The notes under the pieces are model-generated. The model did not search any database and was not told the origin of the DNA. It saw only the letters and a program-made list of their open reading frames with translations. From CAVQZA01 sp963724805 (GTDB lineage Bacteria > Actinomycetota > Thermoleophilia > Gaiellales > Gaiellaceae), in contig CAVRWA010000001.1 in assembly GCA_963724805.1 (NCBI GenBank), positions 143,715-207,714 on the forward strand: 64,000 nt of DNA. The letters run 5' to 3'. Both the position numbers and the translations under genes were made by a program. The first letter of the stretch is position 1, and the number at the start of each line of letters is the position of its first letter. Of the stretch, positions 39,590 to 48,029 are shown piece after piece.

Positions 39590-40800
39590 GCGGGCTCCTC
39601 GAAGGGCCGGCCGAGGACGAGCTGCATCTCGCGGATCGCGCGCGTCCTGAACAGCGCCTCGCAGGAGGCGAGGTAGAAGTCCCAGATCCGGATGAAGCGG
39701 TCGTCGAAGCCGAGCGCGCGCACCTCGGGGAGGTTGGCGAAGAACCGCTCGCGCCACGCCTTCAGCGTGTCCGCGTAGTGCGGCCCGATCTCCTCGAGCC
39801 CGACCACCATCAGGCCCGAGGCGCGGCTCATCGCCGTCTGCAGCGCCTCGAGCGAGGGCAGCAGCGAGCCCGGGAAGATGTAGCGCTGGATCCAGTCCTC
39901 CTTGCGCCGGTAGCGCTCGAAGCGCTGGTCGGGCATCCCGATCACCTGGATCGCCGCGAGTCCGCCGGGCGCGAGCAGCCGGTCGCACGCGGCGAAGAAG
40001 GTCGGGTACTGCGCGTAGCCGATCGCCTCCAGCATCTCGATCGAGGCGATCTTCGAGAACTTCCCCTCGAGCGTGCGGTAGTCCTGGCCGAGGATCTCGA
40101 CGCGGTCGGCGAGGCCGGCCGCAGCGACGCGCTCGCGTGCGAGCTCGAGTTGCTGCTGCGAGAGCGTGACGCCGGTGACCCGCGCGCCGTACTCGCCGGC
40201 CGCCATCAGCGCGAAGCTGCCCCAGCCGCAGCCGATCTCGAGCACGTGGTCGCCGGGGCCCAGGCGGAGCTTCTCGCAGATCGCGCGCAGCTTCCGCTCC
40301 TGTGCCTGCTCGAGCGTGTCGCCCTCCTGCCACAGCGCGCAGGAGTAGGTCATCGACTCGTCGAGGAAGAGCCGGTAGAGGTCGTTGCCGAGGTCGTAGT
40401 GGTACTGGATGTTCGCCCGGGCCTTGCGCAGGCTCTGCCGCGGTGAGAGGTGGGGGCGGTGGCGGTCGAGCCGCGCGAGGCGAGAGCCGGCGCGCCAGGT
40501 CTCGAGGTTGCGAACGACGAGGGCGATCAGGCCGGGCAGGTCGTCGGTGTGCCAGTCGCCGGCGGCGTAGGACTCGCCGAAGCCGAGGCCGGGAGAGCGC
40601 GCGAGCCGGCGGAAGACGTCGTTCGAGGTGACGGTGACGACGATCGGGTCGCCCGTCCCGGCGCGGTACACGCGCCCGCCGGGGAGGCGCAGCTCGAGCG
40701 CGCCGTGCTCGACCCGGCCGAGCGCCCGGATCGCGGCGCTCTCGGCGAGGCGGGCCCCGATCCGGCGGCCGGCGGGAAGCTCGCGCAGCACCTCGGTCAC
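39586..40800 (-). CDS. Cyclopropane-fatty-acyl-phospholipid synthase-family methyltransferase
   Basis: A 404-aa SAM-dependent lipid methyltransferase. The core has NIQYHYDLGNDLYRLFLDESMTYSCALW, the SAM motif VLEIGCGWGSFALMAA, VTLSQQQLELARERV, and SIEMLEAIGYAQYPTFF. ERYRRKEDWIQRYIFPGSLLPS is characteristic. The same four-gene set with amine oxidase and DUF1365 appears in photooxidative-stress regulons, where relatives make methylated or furan fatty acids. GTG 40800 overlaps the upstream stop (GTGA). Confidence 0.92.
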   Translation of the reverse strand: MTEVLRELPAGRRIGARLAESAAIRALGRVEHGALELRLPGGRVYRAGTGDPIVVTVTSNDVFRRLARSPGLGFGESYAAGDWHTDDLPGLIALVVRNLETWRAGSRLARLDRHRPHLSPRQSLRKARANIQYHYDLGNDLYRLFLDESMTYSCALWQEGDTLEQAQERKLRAICEKLRLGPGDHVLEIGCGWGSFALMAAGEYGARVTGVTLSQQQLELARERVAAAGLADRVEILGQDYRTLEGKFSKIASIEMLEAIGYAQYPTFFAACDRLLAPGGLAAIQVIGMPDQRFERYRRKEDWIQRYIFPGSLLPSLEALQTAMSRASGLMVVGLEEIGPHYADTLKAWRERFFANLPEVRALGFDDRFIRIWDFYLASCEALFRTRAIREMQLVLGRPFEEPA

Positions 40801-41531
40801 CGTCTCACCGATCCCTCGCCGGGCACGAACGGCGGCTTGTGGAAGAACGGCACGCGCTTCAGCCAGAGCCGCGCAGCCTGGAGGTGGATCAGGACGATGA
40901 CCTGCAGCGGCATCAGCGGATACCGGATGAGCGCGCGTGCCAACGACCCGCTCGTCAGCGGGCGCCGCTTCCCGGTGAGCGTGGCGAAGAACGGCCGCGC
41001 GCCGCCCTCGCTCAGGTCGATCCGCACGTCGAGCTGCTCGCCCGGCTCGGAGAACCACCACTGGTAGCTCTGCTCCAGGCCGAAGAACGGCGAGACGTGG
41101 AGCTTCTTGTCGTGGCGGAACGAGAGTCGCCGTTCGCCCGTGTCCCGGTTTTCGGGTGAGAGGAGGTAGGGCAGCCGCTCGCCGAAGGTGTTGCTGACCT
41201 CGGCGACGATGCAGGCCAGATCCTCGCCCCGGTAGCAGTAGAAGAAGCTGACCGGGTTGAAGACGTAGCCGAGGACGCGGAGGTTCGTCAGGAGCAGGAC
41301 CCGGTCGGCCTCGATCCCGTGCTCGCCGAGGAAGGCGCGCACGTCGAGGTGATCCCGGTCGTGCAGGCTGACCACGTTCCGCCGGTTCCAGCCGAACAGG
41401 CGCACACGCCGGTCGAGCTCCGGCAGCTCGTCGAGGTCGAGCAGGTAGAAGCAGACGCGGTAGCGGAAGACGTTCTTCTTCGGCGTCTTGCGCGCGTGCA
41501 TCACGGTGCCGGTGTAGAGCGCGGACCTCAC
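40797..41531 (-). CDS. DUF1365 family protein
   Basis: A 244-aa protein. SALYTGTVMHARKTPKKNVFRYRVCFYLLDLDELPEL, VSLHDRDHLDV, NLRVLGYVFNPVSFFYCY and HVSPFFGLEQSYQW are hallmarks of DUF1365, which nearly always accompanies the FAD enzyme and fatty acid methyltransferase in this order. Biochemical role not established. GTG 41531 overlaps the upstream stop (GTGA), so coupling is likely. Confidence 0.93.
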   Translation of the reverse strand: MRSALYTGTVMHARKTPKKNVFRYRVCFYLLDLDELPELDRRVRLFGWNRRNVVSLHDRDHLDVRAFLGEHGIEADRVLLLTNLRVLGYVFNPVSFFYCYRGEDLACIVAEVSNTFGERLPYLLSPENRDTGERRLSFRHDKKLHVSPFFGLEQSYQWWFSEPGEQLDVRIDLSEGGARPFFATLTGKRRPLTSGSLARALIRYPLMPLQVIVLIHLQAARLWLKRVPFFHKPPFVPGEGSVRR

Positions 41532-42734
41532 CAGGCCGCTCCGAAGGCAGCCGCGGCGGCGAGGCCCGAGCGCAGTCCGTCCTCGTGGAAGCAGTAGCCC
41601 TGCCAGGCACCTGCGAAGGCGGTGCGCCGCGGGCCGTTCAGGCGCGGCAGCTCGGGCTGGGCCCTCATCGACTCGAGGGTCACGAGCGGATGCCGGTACG
41701 AGAAGCGGCGGATGATCCTCGCCGGGTCGATCTCGGCTGTTCGGTTCAACGTCACGCAGTAGTGCTCGTCCTCGTCGAGGCGCTGGAGCTTGTTCAGGTA
41801 GTAGGTCATCGTCGGGCTGCCGGCGGGCGAGCCGCAGTCGCGGAGCTGGTAGTTCCACGAGCCGCGGGTGGCGACGCGGCGGGGCAGGAAGCGCTCGTCG
41901 GTGTGGAGGACGGTGTCGTTCTCGGTCGTCCCGAAGACGCCGAGCAGGCGGCGCTCGTCCTCGCTCGGATCCTCGAGCATGCGCAGCGCCTGGTCGGCGT
42001 GGGTCGCGACGACGACGCCGTCGAAGCGCCGCAGCTCGTCGCCCGCGAGCCGCAGCTCGACGCCGTCCGTCGAGGCGGCGGATCGAGCGGACCTCGGTCG
42101 AGAGGTTGATGCGCAGCCGCTCCTCGAGGGCGCGCACGTAGCTCCGGCTGCCGCCGGTGACCGTCCTCCAGCGGAGGCGCCGGAAGCCGAGGATCCCATG
42201 GTTGGCGAAGAAGCGGACGGCGTAGACGAGCGGGAAGTCGAGCGTCTGGCTGGGAGCGGTCGACCACAGCGCGGCGCAGAGCGGGACGAGGAAGTGGTCA
42301 CGGAACCGCGGCGAGTAGCCCTCCTCGGCGACGTAGCGGGAGAGGCTCCAGTCCGCGCAGCGGGGGTCGTCGAGAGCCCGGCTCCCGAGGCGCAGGAAGC
42401 GGGCGATCTCGAGCGTCAGCCGCGTGAGCGGCGGGCGACTGCCCGAGTACTCGAGGCCGTGCCGGTCGCAGGCGACCGAGAAGCTCATCTCCGACGGCTG
42501 CGTGCGGACACCGAGCTCGCGGAAGAGGCGGACGAGGTTGGGGTAGGTGTCCTCGTTGTGGACGATGAAGCCGGTGTCGAGCCGAAGCGTCCGGCCCGCG
42601 ACCATGTGCTCGACCGTGTTCGAGTGGCCGCCGGCGCGATCGTCGCGCTCGAACAGCTCGACCTCGTGGCCCTTCGAGAGCGCGTACGCCGCTCCCAGGC
42701 CCGAGATTCCCGTGCCGATCACTGCGATCTTCAT
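41528..42734 (-). CDS. FAD-dependent amine oxidase-like oxidoreductase, apparent frameshift
   Basis: The N-terminus KIAVIGTGISGLGAAYALSKGHEVELFERDDRAGGHSNT is the FAD Rossmann fold. DFPLVYAVRFFANHGILGFRRLRWRTVTGGS and FDGVVVATHADQALRMLEDP belong to the NAD(P)/FAD amine oxidase family. The C-terminus FAGAWQGYCFHEDGLRSG is typical. The frame shifts by one base near 42080, after SIRR (an extra C is likely). The gene is first in an otherwise intact operon, so this may be an assembly error. In related operons this enzyme works with DUF1365 and the lipid methyltransferase. Confidence 0.85.
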
Positions 42735-42748
42735 CTGGCTTCACTTCC

Positions 42749-42781
42749 CACACCTTAGACAATACCTATACATACCTTGTT
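42749..42781. promoter_or_regulatory. Predicted CarH operator: three tandem 11-bp repeats
   Basis: CACACCTTAGA, CAATACCTATA and CATACCTTGTT follow one another without spacing between the divergent starts of the FAD oxidoreductase and SRPBCC genes. They match the pattern of the CAGACATTAGA-type units in the regulator's own promoter. Characterised CarH operators also consist of tandem 11-bp direct repeats. Confidence 0.6.
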
Positions 42782-42811
42782 CATGCGCTGCTAGAGTGGC
42801 CACGACCCCGG

Positions 42812-43243
42812 ATGGCCCGCTACGTCACCAAGATCGAGTCCGCGCTTCCGCAAGCCGAGGCGTTCGCCTACATGGCGGACTTCGCCAATGCCCGCGTCTG
42901 GGACCCAAGCGTGAGCGAGGCCCGGCGGGTCGGCGAGGCGCCGATCGGGCTCGGCTCCGCGTTCGACCTCGTCGCACGCTTCGGCGGGCGCGACGTGCCG
43001 CTCCGCTACGAGATCGTCGAATACGACTCACCACGAAGGGTCGTACTCGAGGCGCAGCGTCCGGGATTCGTCTCGAGGGACACCGTCACCGTCGAGCCCG
43101 CCGGGAACGGATCGGTCGTCCACTACGACGCGACGCTCGCGTTCGGTGGGCTCGGTCGGCTGCTCGACCCGATGATGCAACGCATCTTCAATCGGGTCGG
43201 GGCCCGCGCGACGCTCGGGATGCAGACGGCGCTGAACTCGTGA
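42812..43243 (+). CDS. SRPBCC family protein
   Basis: A 143-aa START/Polyketide_cyc2-like fold: YVTKIESALPQAEAFAYMADFANARVWDPSVSEARRV, DLVARFGGRDVPLRYEIVEYD, and a C-terminal helix LLDPMMQRIFNRVGARATLGMQTAL. It probably binds a hydrophobic ligand such as a lipid or isoprenoid. Its stop overlaps the next GTG (GTGA), forming an operon with an SDR. It is divergent from the lipid operon across the predicted CarH operator. Confidence 0.87.
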   Translation: MARYVTKIESALPQAEAFAYMADFANARVWDPSVSEARRVGEAPIGLGSAFDLVARFGGRDVPLRYEIVEYDSPRRVVLEAQRPGFVSRDTVTVEPAGNGSVVHYDATLAFGGLGRLLDPMMQRIFNRVGARATLGMQTALNS

Positions 43244-44241
43244 CGCCCTCACCCGGGGCGAACCTCGTCGACCGCGCGCTGGAGGCGAGCGTCGTCGGCA
43301 GCTTCACCCGGATCGGCTACCGCACCCGGCGGCGCCTCTTCGACTGGACGCCGCTGCAGTCGCTCGGTCTCGACGGCAAGGTCGCAATCGTGACCGGGGC
43401 GACCTCGGGCCTCGGCCGAGCGGCCGCCGAGTCGATCGCGGCGCTGGGCGGGCACGTCTGCATCGTCGGGCGCGACCCGGCGCGCACCGAACGCGCCCGC
43501 AGCGAGATCTCCGCCGCGGCGGGCTCCGAGGTCGAGGCCGACCTCGCAGATCTCTCGTCCCTCGCGGAGACCGCCGCCTTCGCGGCCCGCTTCGCCGCGA
43601 GGCACGACCGCCTCGACGTGCTCGTCCTGAACGCCGGTGCGCTGACCCACGCGTACACGGTCACGGGCGAGGGGAACGAGCTGACGCTCGCGACACACGT
43701 CTTGTCGCCGTTCCTGTTGACCCGTGCGCTGCGGCCTCTGCTCGAGGCGTCGGCACCGTCGCGCGTGATCGTGGTGGCATCCGGCGGGATGTACACCGAA
43801 CCGCTCGACGTCGATGCCCTCGACCCGGAACCCGCCACGTACGACGGGACGAAGACATACGCGCGCTGCAAGCGGGCACAGGTCGTGCTGGCCGAGGAGT
43901 GGACGCGAGAGCTGCTCGACACCGACATCACCGTCAACGCGATGCATCCCGGCTGGGCCGACACCCCCGGGCTACGGACCGCGCTTCCCGGCTTCAGCCG
44001 CGTCGTGGGGCCGCTGCTCCGGACGCCGGAGGAAGGAGCCGACACGATCGTCTGGCTGGCCGCCGCCCCTGATGCCGCGGACCTCAGCGGCCTGTTCTTC
44101 CTCGACCGGCGAGCGCGGGCGAAGCACCGCCTGGGCCGCACGCGTCGTCCCGACGAGGCCCGTGAGGCGGCGCGACTCTGGCGGCTCTGTACGGAGCGCA
44201 CGGCTCCGTTCGCGGCGGATGCCGGCGGATCAGCCGCCTGA
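43240..44241 (+). CDS. Short-chain dehydrogenase/reductase
   Basis: A 333-aa classical-type SDR with an N-terminal extension of ~45 residues. KVAIVTGATSGLGRAAAESIAALGG holds TGxxxGxG, DVLVLNAGAL is the NAG motif, IVVASGGMY supplies the Ser, and YARCK is the catalytic YxxxK. ITVNAMHPGWADTPGL follows. It resembles DHRS12-like or lipid-linked SDRs. It overlaps the convergent SRPBCC gene by 12 bp. Confidence 0.9.
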   Translation: MTPSPGANLVDRALEASVVGSFTRIGYRTRRRLFDWTPLQSLGLDGKVAIVTGATSGLGRAAAESIAALGGHVCIVGRDPARTERARSEISAAAGSEVEADLADLSSLAETAAFAARFAARHDRLDVLVLNAGALTHAYTVTGEGNELTLATHVLSPFLLTRALRPLLEASAPSRVIVVASGGMYTEPLDVDALDPEPATYDGTKTYARCKRAQVVLAEEWTRELLDTDITVNAMHPGWADTPGLRTALPGFSRVVGPLLRTPEEGADTIVWLAAAPDAADLSGLFFLDRRARAKHRLGRTRRPDEAREAARLWRLCTERTAPFAADAGGSAA

Positions 44242-44727
44242 CCCGGCAGGCGCGAGCGTGCTGCGCCGCCCGCCGAGCAGCCGCTCGACCGCGTCGCGCC
44301 GGTAGTCGAAGACCCGCTCGAGATCGCGGGCGACCAGGATCCGGTGTGCGATCGCTCCGAGCGGCCCGTACGGCATCCGGTAGAGAACGGTGTCACGAAT
44401 CCGCGTGCCGTCGGGCCGCTCTTCGAAGTCATGCGTGTGCTCCCAGACGCGGAACGGGCCCTTCACCTGTGTGTCGACGAACCGCCGTCCCGGTTCCCAC
44501 TCGACGATCTCGGTGCGCCAGCGGACCGGGACACGGTGCGTGGTGAGCACGTACTCGATCGTCGTTCCCTTTCGCATCGGGATCGGTTGCGGCGTGAGGA
44601 TGCGGAAGCCGAGCCACGGCGGCGTCAGCGCTTCGAGGTTGTAGGCGTCGGCGAAGAACGCAAACGCCTCCTCGACGGGCAAGGGGACGAGCTGGGAGCG
44701 TTCGATGCGGTGCTGCGGCTCAGGCAT
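44230..44727 (-). CDS. SRPBCC family protein
   Basis: A 165-aa START-fold protein: RIERSQLVPLPVEEAFAFFADAYNLEALTPPWLGFRI, IEYVLTTHRVPVRWRTEIVEWEPGRRFVDTQVKGPFRVWEHTHDFEE. This subgroup often accompanies NAD-dependent epimerases with DUF2867 and is sometimes misannotated as cell-division inhibitor. Its ATG overlaps the upstream gene by 8 bp, so it is the last gene of the regulator operon. Confidence 0.87.
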   Translation of the reverse strand: MPEPQHRIERSQLVPLPVEEAFAFFADAYNLEALTPPWLGFRILTPQPIPMRKGTTIEYVLTTHRVPVRWRTEIVEWEPGRRFVDTQVKGPFRVWEHTHDFEERPDGTRIRDTVLYRMPYGPLGAIAHRILVARDLERVFDYRRDAVERLLGGRRSTLAPAGSGG

Positions 44728-46225
44728 GGTCGACGCCGGTCGTGACGCCCCGAAGAGCTCCCGGGCGTCCCGCGGGTGCCCGGGCGGTGACCGCGATCCG
44801 GTTCAGCATTCCCTTGAAGATCCACGAGTGGACGGGGAAGAGGCCGTACCAGTAGGCCGTGCCGAGCAGGCCGGTCGGGTGGAAGATCGCGGTCTGGCGG
44901 ATCGTGCTGCCCGAGTCGTTCTCGTCGACCTCGAACTGGAGCCACGCCCGCCCCGGGAGCTTCATCTCGGCGCGGAGCCGGAGCAGACGGTCAGGCTCGT
45001 AGGCCTCGACGCGCCAGAAGTCGAGCGCCGATCCCACCGTCGGCGTCTCGGGATCGCGCCGGCCGCGGCGCACGCCGACGCCGCCGGCCAGCAGGTCTAC
45101 GAAGCCGCGCAGCCGCCAGAGGCTGTTGCCGAAGTACCAGCCCGTCTCGCCGCCGATACGGCGGATCGGACGAAACGCCTGCGCCCGGGAGACCGGCACC
45201 CGAATCGCGCGAGAGTCGACCAGGCGCTTGCCGTGCCGTACGCCGCCGTATCGCTCCGGCCGTGGGCCCGCGGAGGAGACGGCGTCGGACCAGCGTGTTT
45301 CCGTGAACTCGCGGTCCTCGTTCGCCAGGGCCCGCGCGATCGCCTCCCGGTAGCCGCGAGGACGGATCGGGAAGGCGCGCGCGGCGTTCGTGCCGTGGAC
45401 GACGGTCTCGTGCGGGAGGCTGTCGATCAGCTTGCGGCCGACGCGGGCGTAGACCGGGGTCACGAGCCCGAGCCAGAGGCTCGACAACCGCGCGGTGAGG
45501 AACGGCACCGGGATGATCCAGCGGCGCATGCCGAGCTGCCGGGCGTATTCGCGCATCAGCTCCTCGTAGGAGACCTGGTCGGCGCCGCCGATCTCCAACA
45601 CCGCGCTACCTTCGAGCTCGACGTCGAGAGCCGCGACGAGGTAGTCGAGCACGTCCTCGATCGCGATCGGCTGTGCCTTGGTGCGCACCCAGCGCGGCGT
45701 GACCATCACCGGCAGGCGCTCGACCAGCTTGCGAAGCATCTCGAAGGAGAGGCTGCCCGAGCCGATCACGATCGAAGCCCGGAACTCGATCGTCTGCACA
45801 CCCGAGTCGGCGAGAATGCGGCCGACTTCCTGGCGACTCGAAAGGTGGCTCGAGAGATCGCCGCCGGCTCCGAGCCCACCGAGGTAGACGATCCGGCGCA
45901 CACCCGACTCACGCGCCGCGGCCGCGAAGTTTCGTGCGCCGAGGCGGTCCTGCTGCTCGAAGCCTGCCGCCGAGGTCATCGAATGGACGAGGTAGTACGC
46001 GGTCTCGACGCCGCGCATCGTCGGCCGCAGGGACTCGATGTCGAGGACGTCGCCGGCGATGATCGTCGTCGTGTCGCGGTGCGGGGCGACGGCCTCCGGG
46101 CGGCGAGTCAGGCAGCGCACATGCTCCCCGCGCTCCTCGAGCGCTCGGAGGAGCCGGCCGCCGACGTAGCCGGTGGCGCCGGTGAGCAGGATCGGCCGGC
46201 GCGGGTCGGGCACGGAGGCGCTCAT
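44720..46225 (-). CDS. NAD(P)-binding SDR fused to DUF2867 domain
   Basis: A 501-aa two-domain protein. The N-terminal half is an extended SDR (PILLTGATGYVGGRLLRALEERGEHVRCLTRRPE, YYLVHSMTSAAGF). The C-terminal half (from ~ETRWSDAV) has GGETGWYFGNSLWRLRGFVDLLAGGVGVRRGR and GTAYWYGLFPVHSWIFKGMLNRIA, the DUF2867 signature. Such fusions recur in light/oxidative-stress clusters. Its ATG overlaps the stop of the CarH-like regulator gene (ATGA). Confidence 0.9.
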   Translation of the reverse strand: MSASVPDPRRPILLTGATGYVGGRLLRALEERGEHVRCLTRRPEAVAPHRDTTTIIAGDVLDIESLRPTMRGVETAYYLVHSMTSAAGFEQQDRLGARNFAAAARESGVRRIVYLGGLGAGGDLSSHLSSRQEVGRILADSGVQTIEFRASIVIGSGSLSFEMLRKLVERLPVMVTPRWVRTKAQPIAIEDVLDYLVAALDVELEGSAVLEIGGADQVSYEELMREYARQLGMRRWIIPVPFLTARLSSLWLGLVTPVYARVGRKLIDSLPHETVVHGTNAARAFPIRPRGYREAIARALANEDREFTETRWSDAVSSAGPRPERYGGVRHGKRLVDSRAIRVPVSRAQAFRPIRRIGGETGWYFGNSLWRLRGFVDLLAGGVGVRRGRRDPETPTVGSALDFWRVEAYEPDRLLRLRAEMKLPGRAWLQFEVDENDSGSTIRQTAIFHPTGLLGTAYWYGLFPVHSWIFKGMLNRIAVTARAPAGRPGALRGVTTGVDHA

Positions 46226-47076
46226 GCCCGTGCAACCTCGTCGGCTGCCGCCACGAGGTCTCCGTCCAGGCGGCGGACGCCGAGCCGGGCGCAGAGCTCG
46301 TCCGTTGCGCCGGGCCCCGCGAGCGCGAGCGGCACGTGCCGGGCCAGCCGGCGGAGGGGGGCGGCTTGCGCCTCGAGCAGGGAAGGGTCGAAGCTCGAGA
46401 CGACGGCGAGCGCCGGCCGCGTCGTCTCGGCGGCCTGGGCGAGCGTCGCGATCGGCGTGTCCGCGCCGAGAAACAGGATCCGCCAGGAGTGCGAGCGCAG
46501 CACGAGCGCGAATGCGAGCAGGGTGATGTCGTGCGTCTCGCCGGGCGCGCAGGCGAGGAGCGCTAGCGGGCCTGTCCCGCGGCCCCAGAACCGGGCGAGC
46601 GCGAGCAGCCTGCCGCGGATGAGGTTGCTCGCGAAGTGCTCGTGGCTGATCTCGATCTCGCCGCGCTCCCAGCCGTCGCCGACCTGCTTCAGGGTGGGCA
46701 GCACGACCTGGCTCAGCACCTGCTCCAGACCGAACGCCGCGAGGCTCTCGTCGAGCACCAAGTTGGCGGCGGCCTCGTCGTAGCGGCCGATCGCCGCGAG
46801 CAGCCGGGCGGCCGCGTCTTCCAGGAGACCTTCGGACGGCCGCTCGTCTTCGAGTGCGGCATGCGCGGCCTCCGCGGCTGAGAGGCCCTCGTCGAGGCCG
46901 CGTCGCATCCGCTCCACGCGCGCGGCGTCGGCGGCGGTGTAGAGCCGGAAGCCGCCCGGTGAGCGAACCGGCCGCGTGAGCCCGTACCGCGACTCCCACG
47001 CGCGCAGCAGCTCGGGAGTGACACCCACCCGGCGCGCGAACTCGCCGATTCGCAGCTGTCCAGGATCCGCCGCCAT
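46222..47076 (-). CDS. CarH/LitR-type MerR regulator with B12-binding domain
   Basis: A 284-aa protein. The N-terminal MerR HTH has RIGEFARRVGVTPELLRAWESRYGL and SPGGFRLYT. The helical bundle contains W136-x9-E146-H147, the light-sensing signature above adenosylcobalamin in CarH. The cobalamin domain has E180-T-H182, His182 being the expected lower ligand; the usual following G is missing. By family, it represses in the dark as an AdoCbl-bound tetramer and releases in light. A TATAGT -10 box at 47089-47084 would start transcription at or next to ATG 47076, so the mRNA may be leaderless. Confidence 0.9.
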   Translation of the reverse strand: MAADPGQLRIGEFARRVGVTPELLRAWESRYGLTRPVRSPGGFRLYTAADAARVERMRRGLDEGLSAAEAAHAALEDERPSEGLLEDAAARLLAAIGRYDEAAANLVLDESLAAFGLEQVLSQVVLPTLKQVGDGWERGEIEISHEHFASNLIRGRLLALARFWGRGTGPLALLACAPGETHDITLLAFALVLRSHSWRILFLGADTPIATLAQAAETTRPALAVVSSFDPSLLEAQAAPLRRLARHVPLALAGPGATDELCARLGVRRLDGDLVAAADEVARA

Positions 47077-47083
47077 CGAGCGG

Positions 47084-47163
47084 ACTATACAGACATTAAA
47101 CAAACACTTGACGTCAACACTTTCTCGTTGCTACTGTTCAACAGACATTAGACAGACACTAGA
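47084..47163. promoter_or_regulatory. Divergent promoter with two pairs of 11-bp CarH-type repeats
   Basis: CAGACATTAAA and CAAACACTTGA (47090-47111) lie beside the -10 box TATAGT of the regulator gene. CAGACATTAGA and CAGACACTAGA (47142-47163) lie just before the ribosome-binding site of the plus-strand gene. A third weaker unit (CTACTGTTCAA) precedes the latter pair. This predicts autoregulation and control of both divergent transcripts. Confidence 0.65.
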
Positions 47164-47177
47164 CAAGGAGTGCGTGA

Positions 47178-47390
47178 ATGCAGACAGCTCAGAGGCGTAT
47201 CACCGAGACCCATCCCGTGTCTCGCGAAGCAGGGGCTCGGTACCTGATCCTGCTCGCCGCGGGCATCTCGTTCGTGCTCTCGGTCACGCTCTGGTTCGGG
47301 GGCCACGAGCTCCAGGGCATCTTCGTCGGGCTCTGGGTGCCGTCGATCCTCTCGCTCGGCGCGATCGTGCTGGGGCGCGATCGGCCATGA
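47178..47390 (+). CDS. Small two-helix membrane protein (70 aa)
   Basis: YLILLAAGISFVLSVTLWFGG and GIFVGLWVPSILSLGAIVLG are two membrane helices. AAGGAG lies upstream of ATG 47178. Its stop overlaps the next start (ATGA). Its promoter carries the CarH-type repeats, so it is predicted to be light-regulated. No function known. Confidence 0.75.
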   Translation: MQTAQRRITETHPVSREAGARYLILLAAGISFVLSVTLWFGGHELQGIFVGLWVPSILSLGAIVLGRDRP

Positions 47391-47563
47391 GCGCCGTCGG
47401 CCTCTTCGCGACAGGCGTGGTCGTGACGCTGATCGTCGGCGCCGCTCTCGGTCTCCTCGTCTACGGCGCGATCCTCGAGAGCCGCGATGCAGCGGAGCGC
47501 AAGGCCGAGGAGGCGCTTCAGCCTTCACCGCGTGTAGTCGCCGGCCACCGGCCGGCAGCCTGA
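47387..47563 (+). CDS. Small single-pass membrane protein (58 aa)
   Basis: VGLFATGVVVTLIVGAALGLLVYGAI is a membrane helix followed by a charged helix SRDAAERKAEEAL. ATG 47387 overlaps the previous stop (ATGA). Likely acts with its coupled neighbour. Confidence 0.65.
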   Translation: MSAVGLFATGVVVTLIVGAALGLLVYGAILESRDAAERKAEEALQPSPRVVAGHRPAA

Positions 47564-47591
47564 ACGTCAACCAGAAAGGAACGGAGCAGAC

Positions 47592-48000
47592 ATGCCGCAC
47601 AACATCGTGGAAACCGCAAGGGAGGCCGGGACGTTCCAGACCCTGCTCACCGCCGTCGATGCCGCCGGCCTCGGCGAGACCCTCGCCGGCGGAGGACCGT
47701 TCACCGTCTTCGCGCCGACCGACGACGCGTTCGCAGCACTGCCGCAGGAGACCGTGCAAGGTCTTCTCGCCGACACGCCCGCGCTCGTCCGGGTGCTGAC
47801 CTACCACGTCGTGCCGGGCCGGATCACGTCGGCCCAGATCACGAACGACACCGAGCAGAAGACCGTCGAGGGCGGCGTGCTCACGAATCGCCGTCAACGG
47901 CAGCGTGACCGTCAACGACGCCACCGTGATCCAGGCGGACGTCGAAGCCGAGAACGGCGTCATCCACGTCATCGACCGAGTCCTCATTCCCGCCGCGTAG
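47592..48000 (+). pseudogene. Single FAS1 (fasciclin) domain protein with a one-base frameshift
   Basis: NIVETAREAGTFQTLLTAVDAAGLGETLAGGGPFTVFAPTDDAFAAL is the first half of a FAS1 domain, with LTYHVVPGRI later. Near 47886 an extra A (ACGAATCGCC for ACGATCGCC) shifts the frame; the true end VNGSVTVNDATVIQADVEAENGVIHVIDRVLIP is in another frame. No signal peptide is present, so it may be cytoplasmic or export may be atypical. Confidence 0.8.
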
Positions 48001-48029
48001 GCGGCCGCAACCAAAGGAAGGAACCTGAC

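Noticed and set aside
44705..46783. A 692-codon plus-strand frame opposite the SDR/DUF2867 and CarH genes
   Set aside because: Arg/Ala-rich with no domains; antisense of well-supported coupled genes.
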